DNA from: QHXQ01 sp036389375
GTDB taxonomy: Bacteria; Acidobacteriota; Blastocatellia; Pyrinomonadales; Pyrinomonadaceae
NCBI GenBank assembly: GCA_036389375.1
Contig: DASVQA010000184.1
Span: forward strand, 1 to 63,940
Direction of reading: 5' to 3'
DNA length: 63,940 nucleotides
Part shown: one piece after another, positions 35,201-44,700 of the stretch
Layout of the letters: each line of letters starts with the position of its first letter
Position numbering within the stretch: the stretch's first letter is position 1
Translations under genes and position numbers: made by a program
Notes under the pieces: generated by a model
What the model was told of the DNA's origin: nothing
The model's database searches: none
The model's input: the letters and a program-made list of their open reading frames with translations, nothing else

Positions 35201-37810
35201 GCCGGCAAGGTCTTGGCCAGCGTCAACGGCGCGACCAGCGTTCTCGTCGGCGTGGTCGGCAACGGTCTCAATCAGGGCATTGACTCGACCGGCAGCAACA
35301 ACTACACGATGGCCGGTGCGAGCGTCTGCCCGCCGCCCGTGACGGCGACGCCCACACCGACGCCCGTCTCCGATCCGGCGCTCACGCCGCGCTTCCAGAG
35401 TTTCGCCGCGCCGAACGGGCTGGGCACGGCCGCAGGCGAGCCGTCAATCGGTGTGAACTGGCAGACCGGCAAGGTCATGTTCGTAGCGAACCTTCAGACC
35501 CTGCGCGTCAGCTTTAACGATTGCACGTCGCCCGCGAAAGCGACATGGGAAGACAAGTCTGCGCCGAACTCCGTGCGCAGTCTCGATCCGATTCTGTTCA
35601 CCGACCACATGCGCGCGCCCGGCGACACGACGCCCAATCGCACCATCGTCTCGCAACTCACGGGGCAGGACAGTCTGTCGTCTTACACGGACAACGACGG
35701 CGACCTGTGGATACCGTCGCAGGGCGGTGGCATCCCGTCCGGCGTCGATCACCAGACGGTCGGCGCAGGCCCCTACAACAACAATGCCTCGCCCGCGCCG
35801 CCACCGCACCCGCTCTATCCGAACGCGGTTTACTACTGCTCGCAGGAAGTGGCCACGGCCTTCTGCGCGCGCAGCGACGACGGCGGGCTGACGTTTGGCG
35901 CTGGCGTGCCCGTCTATAATCTGACGCAGTGCGGCGGCATACACGGGCACGTCAAGGTCGCGCCCGACGGCACGGTCTATGTGCCGAACAAGACCTGCGG
36001 CGGCAAGGCTTCGATCACGCGCTCGACCGACAACGGGCTGACCTGGACGGTCAAGTCCGTGCCCGATAGCGGCACGAGCGGCTTCCTCGTCGATCCGTCG
36101 CTCGGCATCGGCGCAAACGGCACGCTCTATCTCGGCTATCAACATTCCGATAGCCACGCGCGCATCGCCGTCTCGCACAATCGCGGCGACACTTGGTCGC
36201 AGAGCGTTGACGTGGGCGCACCGCTCGGTCTCGTCAACACGACCTTCCCGGAAGTCGTCGCGGGCGACGACGACCGCGCGGCTTATGCCTTCCTCGGCAC
36301 GACCGTGCCCGGCAACTACACAGACCCGGCCAGCTACCCGAAGAGTGCGGCATGGCATCTCTACATCGCCACGACCTTCAACGGCGGCGCGAACTGGTCA
36401 ACCGTAGATGCGACGCCGACCGATCCTGTCCAGCGCGGCACGATCTGCAATCTCGGCACAACCACGTGTCAGGATCACCAGACCACCTACGGCTACAACG
36501 ACCGCAACCTGCTCGACTTCAACGACGCGACCGTTGACAAAGAAGGGCGCGTGCTCGTCGGCTACGCGGACGGCTGCATCGGCGGCTGCATCGGCGGCTC
36601 AAGCAACTCTTACACGGCGCTTGCCTCGATCACGCGCCAGAGCGGCGGGCGGCGTCTGTTCAGCGCCTACGATCCGACGGGCGTGACCGCGCCCGGCAAC
36701 CCGCTTGTCACCGCCACGTCCGACGCGGCCGGCGTGCATCTCGCGTGGGCCGTGCCCGACAACGGCGGCGCACCCATCACCAACTACACGGTCTATCGTC
36801 GCACGAGCACGACGCAGCCGGCGCTTTTGGCCAACGTCGGCACGGCCACGAGCTTCGACGATCTATCGGCCGCGCCCGGCACGACCTACTTCTACACGGT
36901 GACGGCGACCAACTCGGCCGGCGAGAGCCAGCCGTGCGCGACGAGCGAGGTGTCGCCCGTGGCCGTCGTCTCGTCCGGCGACCCGTGCGTGCTGCCGGGC
37001 ATGAGCCTTGCGACCGACGGCCTCGATGCGCCGCCGCCGCAGGACATACAGCAACTCTTCGTTGCGGAGCCTTACAACGCAGACGGGCAGAACCGGCTCG
37101 CCTTCACCTTCAAGGTGAACAGCCTCGCCGTTGTGCCGCCGAGCAGCTACTGGTACGTCATCTGGGATTGGGCCGGCGGCAACCGGCAGTACGTCGCGGC
37201 GAAGACCGACGCCAACGGCAACTTCAGTTTCGACTACGGCGACGTAGGGCCCGCGCTACCGATCCCGCCGACGAGCGTGCCGCCGTCGAACACGAACGTG
37301 CCGAACCGCAAGGGCGCGGCGACGGGTACGGTTGATAAGATCGCGGGCACGATCACCATCATCGTCGAAACCAACAAGGTCGGTTCGCCCACCGCTGGGC
37401 AGACCATCACCAACATCAGTCCGCGCACCTTCGGCGCGACGGGCGGCACCAGCGTCATCTCTTCGAGCGCCGTGGACACCATCAGCACCGCGCCGTCTTA
37501 CACGCTCGTCGGCAGTTTCTTCTGCCGCGCGCAGACTGCGCCGAGCGCCGTGCTGAGCGCCGCGCCGACGACGGGCACGCGCCCGCTCGCCGTGAACTTC
37601 AACGCCGCGCAATCGAGCGACCCCGATGCGGGCGACACGATTGCGTCCTACACCTTCAACTTCGGCGACGGCTCGGTCGTGACGCAGAGCAGCCCCATGA
37701 TCACGCACGTCTATAACGTCGCCGGCAGTTTCCGCGCGACGCTCACGGTGAAAGACTCGCGCGGCCGGCGCAACGACAACGTCGCCGACGCGGTCATCAC
37801 CGTGCAGTAA
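32201..37810 (+). CDS. Giant secreted mosaic protein: duplicated sialidase-like domains, FN3 and PKD
   Basis: An 1869-residue exported protein (signal region LCVVLACALLVAAAALSF; ribosome binding site AAAGAAGGAG). Approximate order: a beta-sandwich resembling a pre-peptidase domain (50-185); BNR/sialidase-like beta-propeller region 1 (195-605); a Thr-Pro linker; a 210-residue beta domain X1 beginning DSCDGVNVVTDNGDDA; a second Thr-Pro linker; X2 (DARCIAPGVTVVTDPANDQ); a third linker; propeller region 2 (1065-1485), near-identical to the first; a fibronectin type III domain (GVHLAWAVPDNGGAPITNYT); X3 (DPCVLPGMSLATDGLD); and a final PKD domain (SYTFNFGDGSVVTQ, YNVAGSFRATLTVKDSRG). It has no PEP-CTERM tail. 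Likely an extracellular adhesin or polymer-binding protein; catalytic residues for sialidase activity are not evident. Confidence 0.9.
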   Translation: MPRNLFQLQLNRFSAHLRLCVVLACALLVAAAALSFGPRGEAATPASGTVTQANTAANPLVYTAGPFAVANPSGVAALQCSPAQTFPCDDYALDVNVPNGLIDTNQIKVAVQWSNATADFDAFTYFRNADGTPGGLATSSGSSADPEVVILPAISQKYLIRVVPFNPLGQSITVSITYEPKNQNFNTGTGPAPGFQNYAAPNGLGTDSGEPSIGANWQSGNVMFQASLQTLRVKFNDSAVPATATWEDKSFLLTSLASLDPILFTDSHTGRTVVSQLAGTDSFSAYTNDDGENWTPNSGGPFTSGVDHQTVGGGPFAPPLTGGTAAYPNAVYYCSQDLLTAFCARSDDGGLTYGPTVPLYTTECTGIHGHVKVAPDGTVYVPNRQCGTNQGVAVSENNGITWSVRKVVDNDPGTTAGDSIPGSWDPSVGIGSNGTVYFGYDNGDGRPRAAISRDKGKTWVLDQNVGRNLNIRDTAFPAVVAGDDDRAAFAFLGSQVPSGDQAAVWHLYIATTYDRGNSWLTVDATPNDPVQLGTICSNGISCSGGDRNLLDFIDATVDREGRTLVGYADGCLAGCTAPAASRAHLATIARQQCGRRLFHQFDPATDDCAAQPTPTPTPTPVTADSCDGVNVVTDNGDDAVNPAPGGLAPTDQADIKSASFSQSGTNIVTKITVKNLGTVPSPGTTFTSYFVAWKGPDGTVYASQADVDSSGLVSYGYGPFDGVNQLTTYNSTTGTFTPGADGSITVNVPMSAVGNPTIPVTDANATPAARDTYAVTIAGEGALGAGLIFNAAMDRAPDSGFGANWAVCAAEATPTPTPTPTATPTPTATPTPSPTPTNDARCIAPGVTVVTDPANDQTGGPSANQNLDIRSVAIAEQYPTAGNGQIVVTMTVAALDPATLPPNATWRASFNATHADNTVTTYFVTVATNSAANPAGVSYNYGFVDTTGASPISRTVDVADGGSMNATAKTLSVTLALNKLKKPVAGTGGGTLSGPVVDLSAGKVLASVNGATSVLVGVVGNGLNQGIDSTGSNNYTMAGASVCPPPVTATPTPTPVSDPALTPRFQSFAAPNGLGTAAGEPSIGVNWQTGKVMFVANLQTLRVSFNDCTSPAKATWEDKSAPNSVRSLDPILFTDHMRAPGDTTPNRTIVSQLTGQDSLSSYTDNDGDLWIPSQGGGIPSGVDHQTVGAGPYNNNASPAPPPHPLYPNAVYYCSQEVATAFCARSDDGGLTFGAGVPVYNLTQCGGIHGHVKVAPDGTVYVPNKTCGGKASITRSTDNGLTWTVKSVPDSGTSGFLVDPSLGIGANGTLYLGYQHSDSHARIAVSHNRGDTWSQSVDVGAPLGLVNTTFPEVVAGDDDRAAYAFLGTTVPGNYTDPASYPKSAAWHLYIATTFNGGANWSTVDATPTDPVQRGTICNLGTTTCQDHQTTYGYNDRNLLDFNDATVDKEGRVLVGYADGCIGGCIGGSSNSYTALASITRQSGGRRLFSAYDPTGVTAPGNPLVTATSDAAGVHLAWAVPDNGGAPITNYTVYRRTSTTQPALLANVGTATSFDDLSAAPGTTYFYTVTATNSAGESQPCATSEVSPVAVVSSGDPCVLPGMSLATDGLDAPPPQDIQQLFVAEPYNADGQNRLAFTFKVNSLAVVPPSSYWYVIWDWAGGNRQYVAAKTDANGNFSFDYGDVGPALPIPPTSVPPSNTNVPNRKGAATGTVDKIAGTITIIVETNKVGSPTAGQTITNISPRTFGATGGTSVISSSAVDTISTAPSYTLVGSFFCRAQTAPSAVLSAAPTTGTRPLAVNFNAAQSSDPDAGDTIASYTFNFGDGSVVTQSSPMITHVYNVAGSFRATLTVKDSRGRRNDNVADAVITVQ
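32781..34014 (+). repeat. Internal gene duplication, copy 1
   Basis: The first copy of the propeller-coding segment of the giant protein. It shares long identical DNA tracts with 35393-36661 (for example GCCGCGCCGAACGGGCTGGG near the start and CGCAACCTGCTCGACTTC near the end), which points to recent duplication or ongoing gene conversion. Confidence 0.8.
35393..36661 (+). repeat. Internal gene duplication, copy 2
   Basis: The second copy of the propeller-coding segment, differing from copy 1 mainly by small in-frame insertions (around 35580-35640, 36310-36345 and 36460-36490). Confidence 0.8.
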
Positions 37811-37856
37811 CAGTGTGCGCGGTGAAACGCGCATATGCGAACCGGCTCTCCCGGAT

Positions 37857-37895
37857 GACTAGCGCCGTCTTTTAAGCAGCAAGGCGGCGCTAGTC
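37857..37895 (+). terminator. Hairpin after giant secreted protein
   Basis: An 11-bp perfect stem, 37857-37867 with 37885-37895, enclosing 17 bases with a short T run. It lies about 50 bases after the stop. Confidence 0.5.
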
Positions 37896-38042
37896 GCGCG
37901 TCTGGACGGGGGCGCACGGGTTGCCAGAACGCGACGGCGCACAATAAACTGACGCGCAAACTTTTGAGCCTGTTCCGCGCTCGCGGCCAACGCAGAAAGA
38001 TGGCCCGCGCGCGTTGTGAGCCGGGCCGTCACGTTCAGCCTG

Positions 38043-38777
38043 ATGAGTAAAAAGCGAGAGAGCAAACCACCGGCGAGTAAACGACCTGCGGCGCGCAAGG
38101 GGCCGGAAACGTCGGCGAAAAATTATCTGCCGTTCATCATTATCGGCGTCGTGCTCGTCGTCGGCGCGAGCGCGGGCGCTTGGTTATGGCGCTCGGCGCG
38201 CACGCCGCAGACGAGCGGCGTCGTCGCGGGCGGGACGCCCGGCGCACAACCGCCCCGCGCCGCCGGGCCTGAGCGTGCGCCGCTCGTGCTCGAAGAGTTT
38301 GGCGATTATCAGTGTCCGCCGTGCGGCGCTTTCTATCCTGAGGTCGAGCAGTTGCGCGCCGACTATGGCGACAAGTTGCGCCTCGTCTTTCGTCATTACC
38401 CGCTGCCACAGGCGCACCCTTATGCGCTCGTCGCCGCGCACGCGACGGAAGCGGCCGGGCTGCAAGGCAAGTTCTGGGAGATGCACGACCGCATCTATCG
38501 CACGCAACGCGATTGGAGCAAGGCGGCGGACGCGCGCGCCATCTTTACGAGTTACGCGCAGGCGCTCGGACTCGACATGACGCGGTTTGCGCACGACATG
38601 GCGAGCGCCGACGTGGACGCGCGCATCGTTGCCGACCACGCGCGCGGCGAGTCGCTCGGCGTCCATGCCACGCCGACCTTCTTTCTGAATGGGCGCGAGT
38701 TGCCGGCCGAGAAACTCAGGACGCCCGCCGACCTGCGCACTGCGCTCGACGCGGCGCTCGCCGGGAAGAGTTTTTAA
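38043..38777 (+). CDS. Membrane-anchored DsbA/thioredoxin-like disulfide protein
   Basis: A 244-residue protein with a basic cytoplasmic N-terminus (KKRESKPPASKRPAARKG), one transmembrane helix (YLPFIIIGVVLVVGASAGAW) and a periplasmic thioredoxin-fold domain. The active site is FGDYQCPPCGAFYPE (CPPC) and the cis-Pro loop is GVHATPTFFLNGRELP, typical of the DsbA/DsbG-like DSBA_4 group. It should oxidise or isomerise disulfides in exported proteins, which would fit the Cys-containing secreted proteins nearby. I prefer the ATG at 38043; a GTG-type start at 38016 is possible and no strong ribosome binding site decides between them. Confidence 0.88.
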   Translation: MSKKRESKPPASKRPAARKGPETSAKNYLPFIIIGVVLVVGASAGAWLWRSARTPQTSGVVAGGTPGAQPPRAAGPERAPLVLEEFGDYQCPPCGAFYPEVEQLRADYGDKLRLVFRHYPLPQAHPYALVAAHATEAAGLQGKFWEMHDRIYRTQRDWSKAADARAIFTSYAQALGLDMTRFAHDMASADVDARIVADHARGESLGVHATPTFFLNGRELPAEKLRTPADLRTALDAALAGKSF

Positions 38778-38802
38778 CTGAGAGAGTTTTTAACCGAGAG
38801 AG
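38767..38802 (+). repeat. 16-bp tandem duplication at the end of the DsbA-like gene
   Basis: AGAGTTTTTAACTGAG (38767-38782) is followed directly by AGAGTTTTTAACCGAG (38783-38798) and AGAG. The first copy contains the stop codon of the DsbA-like gene. Confidence 0.7.
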
Positions 38803-38896
38803 CCTTAAACGGATTGAGTCGTTAACGGCTGCCGCTCCGTCTCTCGTTAGCGAAGCTCGATCAAGCAATTCATCCCTGCTCGGAGGAATCTGCCCG

Positions 38897-39667
38897 ATGC
38901 GCTTTACATCGTTCCTGCTTGCCATCATCTCTGCGTGCGCGCTCGCAGCCTGCACATCCAGCACGAACACGAACCAGACCAACGCGAACGCGCCAGCACA
39001 AACGACGACACAGGCAACCGATCAGCCAAGTGCGCCGACGCAGCCGGGCGCATCGCCGGCGGTTAACGGCGCACCGCAGAGCGCGGCAGTCGTGCCGGGT
39101 GCGCCTGCGAGTGGCAACCCGACTGCATCTGCCAACGCGGCGGGCCAACAACGCGATGCCTGCGCGCTCATCACGGCCGACGAGATTAAAGCCGTGCAGG
39201 GCGAAGCCTTCAAGGATGCGAAGTCGAGCCAGCGCGAGGACGGCTCGTTCGCCGTCGCCCAATGCTTCTACACGACGCCGACCTTCACCAAGTCCGTCAG
39301 TCTCGAACTCACGCAGGCCAAGACGGGCGGCGCAGAGAGTCCGCGCAAGTTCTGGGACGAACATTTTACGCGCGCCGCAAAAGAGGGGGGCGAGCGTGAG
39401 CGCGAACGCAGCCGCGACAAGGACAAAGACAAAGATAAAGATAAGAACAAGGCGCGCGGTGAAGAGGAAGAGGAAGAAGGCCCACCACCCGCGCGCGTCG
39501 CCGGCATTGGCGATGCCGCCTACTGGGTCAACAGTCGCGTGAGCGGCGCGCTCTACGTGCTGAAGGGCGACCGCTTCATCCGCGTCAGCATTGGCGGCGC
39601 AGATGCCGACGCCGCCCGGCAGAAAAAGGCCAAGATGCTCGCGCAAAAAGCACTCGCGCGGCTCTAA
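38897..39667 (+). CDS. Lipoprotein of unknown function
   Basis: A 256-residue lipoprotein: ATG at 38897 preceded by GGAGGA, signal FLLAIISACALAAC with the lipobox Cys at about residue 19, then a long Asn/Thr/Gln/Pro/Ala-rich tether. The folded part starts DACALITADEIKAVQGEAFK and includes a Cys-containing strand (FAVAQCFYTTPTFTKSVSLE), as in small lipoproteins that begin with a CxLLTxxEVxxxxG motif. It then has an extreme charged tract, alternating Lys/Asp followed by six Glu, near residues 175-200, before the final strand (GDAAYWVNSRVSGALYVLKG). A strong terminator follows. Confidence 0.82.
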   Translation: MRFTSFLLAIISACALAACTSSTNTNQTNANAPAQTTTQATDQPSAPTQPGASPAVNGAPQSAAVVPGAPASGNPTASANAAGQQRDACALITADEIKAVQGEAFKDAKSSQREDGSFAVAQCFYTTPTFTKSVSLELTQAKTGGAESPRKFWDEHFTRAAKEGGERERERSRDKDKDKDKDKNKARGEEEEEEGPPPARVAGIGDAAYWVNSRVSGALYVLKGDRFIRVSIGGADADAARQKKAKMLAQKALARL

Positions 39668-39694
39668 ACGCGCGCGCAGCCATCAGACGTGTTC

Positions 39695-39728
39695 AGGCGC
39701 AAGCCGGGCGAGGGCCCGGCTTGCGCCT
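39695..39728 (+). terminator. Rho-independent terminator
   Basis: A 15-bp perfect stem (39695-39709 with 39714-39728), a 4-base loop, and six T residues shortly after (CTCTTTTTT). Confidence 0.85.
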
Positions 39729-39844
39729 GCCTCTTTTTTGCGCCAAGCCCGATTGACTCCGTTCGCCGCTCGGCTATACTCAAGCTCTCCCGGACACAAG
39801 CTTTGCACACAGAAATCTTCAACCCTTTATCGCAGGAGTTATCA

Positions 39845-41176
39845 ATGAACAGCTATCTTCGCACCCCGTTTCTGCTCATCACGCTCTCGCTCTGTCTTGC
39901 TTCGGTTGCGCTGGCCGATCTCAAGGTCAGACAGAAGAACACGACGGGCGGACAGACCTACGAGAGCACGGTCATGATCAAGGGCGCACGCCAGCGCAGC
40001 GAATCGGCCGTCGGCGCGGGCCAGACCAGCATCCTGCAATGCGACCTGCGCCGCACCCTGCTCATCAACGACAACACGCGCCGCTATCTCGTCTATCCGT
40101 TAGACGGCGGCGACGCGGCTGAAACCAACAACAACAATGCGCCTGCGGCGACCACACCGGTCGCGCCCGTCCGGCGCGGCGGCACTGTGACCTACACGAC
40201 CACCATCGTTGACACCGGCGAGCGCCGCCAGATGTTCGGTCTCACCGCGCGTCACCTGAAGACGAAGATGACGAGCGAATCGTCGCCCGACGCCTGCGAT
40301 CAGAATCGCTTCCGATTGGAGACCGACGGCTGGTACACCGATTTTGAATACGGGCTGAACTGCCCGGCCAACATCGGCACTATGTCGAGCGCGCGCCCGC
40401 AAGGCAGCGGTTGTCAGGATCGCTTAGTCACCAAACAGGTCGGCGCGGGCCGGCTCGGCTTCCCGCTCTCGGTCACAACCACCAGTTACGGCCCCGACGG
40501 GCAGATCACCTTCACCTCCACGTCCGAAGTGCTGGAACTGGCGCGCACGCCGCTCGAAGCCGCGCTCTTTGACGTGCCCGCCGGCTACACGCTGGCGCGG
40601 AACTCGCAGGAACTCTACGGGCTGAGCGCAGGCGACGCGGCAGGCGCGCTCGCGGGGCAGGAGCAACAGAGCGCCGGCAGCACAACTCCGGAGCCGACGA
40701 CGCCGGCCATGCCCGCCACGAAGAGTCCCGGCGCGATCCGCATCGGCGTCGCGCAGGTGAAGAACCTGACCGACAAAAACATCTCGCCCGACACGGCGCG
40801 CGCCCAACTCGTCAGCGCCTTGACGGCCGCCGGTCTTGAAGCCGTCCCCTTGAACGCCTACACGCCCGCCGCGCTCGACGCCGAAGCTAAGCAGAAGGAG
40901 TGCGACTTCTTTCTGACCACCGATCTGACGGGGCTGAAGCTCTCGGCGGCGCGCAAACTCGGCGGCCTCTTGGGCCGCGCCACTGGCGTAGGCGAAGCGG
41001 CCGGCGTTGATCGCACCGAAGCGCAGGTCAGCTTCAAGCTCACGCCCGTCGGCGCGACCAAACCGCAACTGCAAACCAACGCCAGCGCCAAAGAGGCCGG
41101 CGACGAGGCCAGCCTCAAAGCCGCGCTCGACAAAGAAGCGCAAGCGGTCGCCGCCGAAGCACGTAAGAAGAAATAA
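39845..41176 (+). CDS. Secreted hypothetical protein, 443 aa
   Basis: It has a signal peptide (PFLLITLSLCLASVALA) and a GCAGGAG ribosome binding site before the ATG at 39845. The mature N-terminus (DLKVRQKNTTGGQTYESTVM, then IKGARQRSES) resembles DUF4412-like domains, with a Cys-containing middle region (ESSPDACDQNRFR, YGLNCPANIGTM, GSGCQDRLVTKQVG). After a Thr/Pro/Ala linker, the C-terminal third (IRIGVAQVKNLTDKNISPDT, ARAQLVSALTAAGLEAVPL) looks like a CsgG/curli-assembly-like or related nucleotide-free alpha/beta domain. The role is unknown; probably periplasmic. Confidence 0.8.
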   Translation: MNSYLRTPFLLITLSLCLASVALADLKVRQKNTTGGQTYESTVMIKGARQRSESAVGAGQTSILQCDLRRTLLINDNTRRYLVYPLDGGDAAETNNNNAPAATTPVAPVRRGGTVTYTTTIVDTGERRQMFGLTARHLKTKMTSESSPDACDQNRFRLETDGWYTDFEYGLNCPANIGTMSSARPQGSGCQDRLVTKQVGAGRLGFPLSVTTTSYGPDGQITFTSTSEVLELARTPLEAALFDVPAGYTLARNSQELYGLSAGDAAGALAGQEQQSAGSTTPEPTTPAMPATKSPGAIRIGVAQVKNLTDKNISPDTARAQLVSALTAAGLEAVPLNAYTPAALDAEAKQKECDFFLTTDLTGLKLSAARKLGGLLGRATGVGEAAGVDRTEAQVSFKLTPVGATKPQLQTNASAKEAGDEASLKAALDKEAQAVAAEARKKK

Positions 41177-41228
41177 GCGCGCCGTCTCACTCATAAGGGG
41201 CGCGCTTTCGCTCTGTCACTTTAAGCTT

Positions 41229-41267
41229 AAAAGCCAACGATCATGTCAAGCATGATCGTTGGCTTTT
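41229..41267. terminator. Strong bidirectional terminator between convergent gene and tRNA
   Basis: A 17-bp perfect stem (41229-41245 with 41251-41267) with a 5-base loop (TCAAG), flanked by A and T runs on both sides. It serves the gene ending at 41176 and the tRNA ending at 41278 on the other strand. A weaker stem (AGCGCGCC with GGCGCGCT) lies just before it. Confidence 0.9.
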
Positions 41268-41277
41268 TGCTGATTGA

Positions 41278-41351
41278 TAGCGCATACGGGACTCGAACCC
41301 GTGATCTCTGCCTTGAGAGGGCAGCGTGTTAGCCGACTACACCAATGCGCC
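41278..41351 (-). tRNA. tRNA-Glu (CUC anticodon)
   Basis: A 74-nt cloverleaf on the minus strand: acceptor GGCGCAT/ATGCGCT (7 bp, one G-U at 1-72), D arm GTGT/ACAC, anticodon arm CTGCC/GGCAG with loop CTCTCAA (anticodon CUC at plus-strand 41315-41317), variable AGATC, T arm ACGGG/CCCGT with loop TTCGAGT, discriminator A. CCA is not encoded. A consensus promoter precedes it and a terminator follows 11 bp after. Confidence 0.95.
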
Positions 41352-41363
41352 AAAAGCATCTGG

Positions 41364-41393
41364 ATTATAGGTGTGTCGCCGTCGGCTTGGCAA
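41364..41393 (-). promoter_or_regulatory. Sigma70 promoter of tRNA-Glu
   Basis: On the minus strand, TTGCCA (41393-41388), 18 bases, then a perfect TATAAT (41369-41364), 12 bases before the first base of the tRNA. Confidence 0.8.
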
Positions 41394-41710
41394 GCGTGCT
41401 GCCCGCTCTGCGGCCGCGTCGTAGCGGCCCGGCTTGGTTGCGCCGTACGGACGAAGTGTGTTAAGTATTGCACCGACAGAAAAACTAATCTTCGTCAAGC
41501 AGGCTTTGCCCGACACCTGTGCTTTACGGGTCTGTCGTTTCGTCTCCGGTTGCCCCCCCCTTTAACCGCTGCCGTGACGTTCTTGCCCTACGTTCCTTCA
41601 GCAAGTAGGCCGTATCAACTATAAAACCATCAAGATGGGCCTCTTGGGCCGCAATGGCTCTAGGTCTCTCATTGCCCCAATGCAACTGGATTGCACGTAA
41701 AAGGAGAGTT
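41394..41710. other. Non-coding gap between tRNA-Glu promoter and secreted protein gene
   Basis: No gene is seen. It holds a run of eight C residues near 41552-41559 and a TATAAA at about 41619-41624 that might be a -10 for the plus-strand gene, without a convincing -35. AAAAGGAGAG just before 41711 is that gene's ribosome binding site. Confidence 0.5.
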
Positions 41711-44700
41711 ATGAAAGGTAGATTTCTCGTCCTGCCGCTCGCATTATGCGCGCTGTGGACATTGGCCGCGCTGGTACAGACTGCGCCGTCGCTAGCCGCT
41801 TTGACGACGACCACCGTCGTCACACCGACCAACCTGACAGCGACCGGCTGGCAGATCGTCATCGCGCCGAGCGAGCTTACGCCCACGCCCACGCCGACCC
41901 CCTCGGTGACGTTCGTGCGCGGGCCCGGCACGCCGCCGCTCGGCATCGGCAGCGCCGAGTTCCGCGTTGGTGCGGACGGCGATGCCGCCGCGCAGCTACG
42001 GCAAACGAACTATGCCGGCACGGTCTTACCGAATCCGAGTCCGACCCCGGCTGCGGCCAACGAACTGTCGGCGCTCGGCTACAGCACCTACGCGCAGAGC
42101 GGTGGTTCCAGCGGTCAAGCCCCGTACCTGCTGCTGAACATTGATAACGATAATGATGGCACGGCGGACGACTTTCTCTTCTTCGAGCCGGTCTATCAGA
42201 ACGGCACTTACACCACGATCTTCCCCGGCGACACCGTGCCCAATCAATGCGGCACAAATCCGGCTTGCGTCACACCGGGGCAATGGCAGACGTGGAACGC
42301 GCTCAACGGCGGTTGGTGGTCGGCGAACGAAAGCGCCGGCGGGCCGCCTTTGATCACTCTGCGGCGCTACCGCGAGGAACACCCCGACGCCCGCATCGTC
42401 AACTCCGGCACGCTCGGCGGCGTGCGCATCGTGACCGGCTTCGGCGCGCCCGCGTGGAACAATTTCATCGGCAACGCTGACGCCTTCAACATCGGCGTCG
42501 GCCCGAATACGACGACTTTCGACTTCGACCTAGACAGCGACGGCGACGGTGTGCCTGATCAGACAGACAACTGCCCGTCCTCTTTTAATCCCGATCAGAC
42601 GGATACGGACAACAACGGCATCGGCGATGCCTGCCAATCGCCGGCCGGCGGGCGCGTCCGGCTCGTGGACGACGACCGTGTACAGTGTCCCTCTGCCGCT
42701 TATACCAACCTCAACGAAGCGATTGCCGCTTCAAGCGCGGGCGACCAGATCAACGTCTGCCCCGGCACATATAACGGCGGGCTAGCCAGTGGCAGCAACG
42801 CCATCGTCGTTGATAAATCACTCAGCCTGTTTGGCGCGCAGGCGGGCGCAGACGGCCGCACGCGCACGACGGCGGCGACCGAAGAGGCCATCATCACCGA
42901 CGGCTTCTACGTCAGCGCCAGCAACGTCGTCATCGACGGCTTCATCGTGCAAGGCGCAGACGGCACGAACGACTTCGGCAACGGCATCACGCTCGTCAAC
43001 AGCGCGTCCGGCTACACCGTGCGCAACAACATCATCCGCGACAACATCTTTGGTCTCTACCTGAACAGCAACGGCGTGGCTGGCTCGGACGTGCGCCGCA
43101 ACCTGTTCGACAGCAACAACCGCCCCGGCCCAGCCAGCGGTAACGGCATCTACTCCGACAACGGTCTCTCGAACGCGCTGGTGGACAGCAACAAGTTCAC
43201 CGGGCACACGTCCGCCGCGATGGTCTTTGCCGGCACACAATCGAGCCTGACGATCACCTCGAATCAGTTGATCAACGACAACTCGATGGTCTTCCTCAAC
43301 ACGAACGGCGCGACCATCAGTGGCAACTTGAGCGACGGCTCGCAGGGGAGCGTTATCTTCCTCGGCGGCAACGACACGAATTTCTCGATCACCTGCAACA
43401 CGATCCGCAACGCCCCGAGCGTGAGCGCGATCCGCATCCCCGCCGATCTGTTCGGCGTGCCGCAGGCGAACACGAACGTCACGGCCAATTTCAACAACAT
43501 CTCGAACGTAGCCTTCGGCATACGCATCGAGACGGGGCGGTATACCGGCACGCTCAACGCCGAGAACAACTGGTGGGGCAGCCCGACGGGGCCGACCGAT
43601 CCGCGCAATCCCGGCGGCACGGGCGTCGCTATTCAAGACCCCGATCAGGTCGTGGACTTCGTGCCCTTCCTGACCGCAGCCGTGCCCGACACGGACAACG
43701 ACGGCGCGCTCGATCCCTGTGATACCGACGACGACAACGACGGCATCCCCGACGCGACCGACAACTGCCCGTTGACGCCCAACCCCGATCAGGTTGATAC
43801 GGACGGCGACGGGCTAGGGAACGTCTGCGACCCGGACGACGATAACGACGGTGTGCCGGACGGGACGGACAATTGCCAGTTCACGGCGAACGGCGATCAG
43901 GCGGACACGAACGGCGACGGCATCGGCGATGCCTGCCAACCGCCCGCGAGCGGCACGATGTTGATTAGCGAGGCGCGCTTGCGCGGCCCCGCGCCCGCCG
44001 CTTCGCCCGATCCGACCGTGCAGGCCAACAACGAGTTCGTCGAACTCTATAACAACAGCGAAGTGGACATCACCGTCTCGACCTTCGACCTCTCGACCGG
44101 CTGGGCGGTGGTCGCTTCCGACGGCGCGATCAGATTCGTCATCCCGAACGGGACGGTCATCCCCGCGCACGGTCATTACCTCGGCGTCAACTCGAATGGC
44201 TACAGCCTGAACGGCTATCCGGCTGGGACTGACAAGGGCACAGCCAGCGCGAGTCCGACGAAGGCGCAAACCGCGCGCGCGGGGCGCACGCCGAGCGGCG
44301 TGACGCCGACGCCGACGCCCTTTACGACCGCGATGGGCGACAGCACTTACGCGACCGACATTCCTGACGACGGCGGCGTCGCGCTCTTTGCGACCGCCAA
44401 CGCGACGAACATCACTAATCCTGCGTACCGGCTCGACGCCTTCGGCTTCACCACCGCGCCCGCCCTCTACCGCGAGGGTGCGGGCTTTGCGCCGACCACC
44501 GTGCCGAACAGCGAGATCAGCTTCTACCGCGACATGCGTTCGGGTCTGCCGAAAGACACGGACGACAACGCGGCAGACTTCGTCTACGTCAACGCCGCCG
44601 CACCCGCCGACAACAGCGGCCAACTCGGCGCACCGGGGCCGGAGAACCTGTCGAGTCCCGTCCAACACAACGCGGACATAAAAGCGTCGCCCGTTGATAC

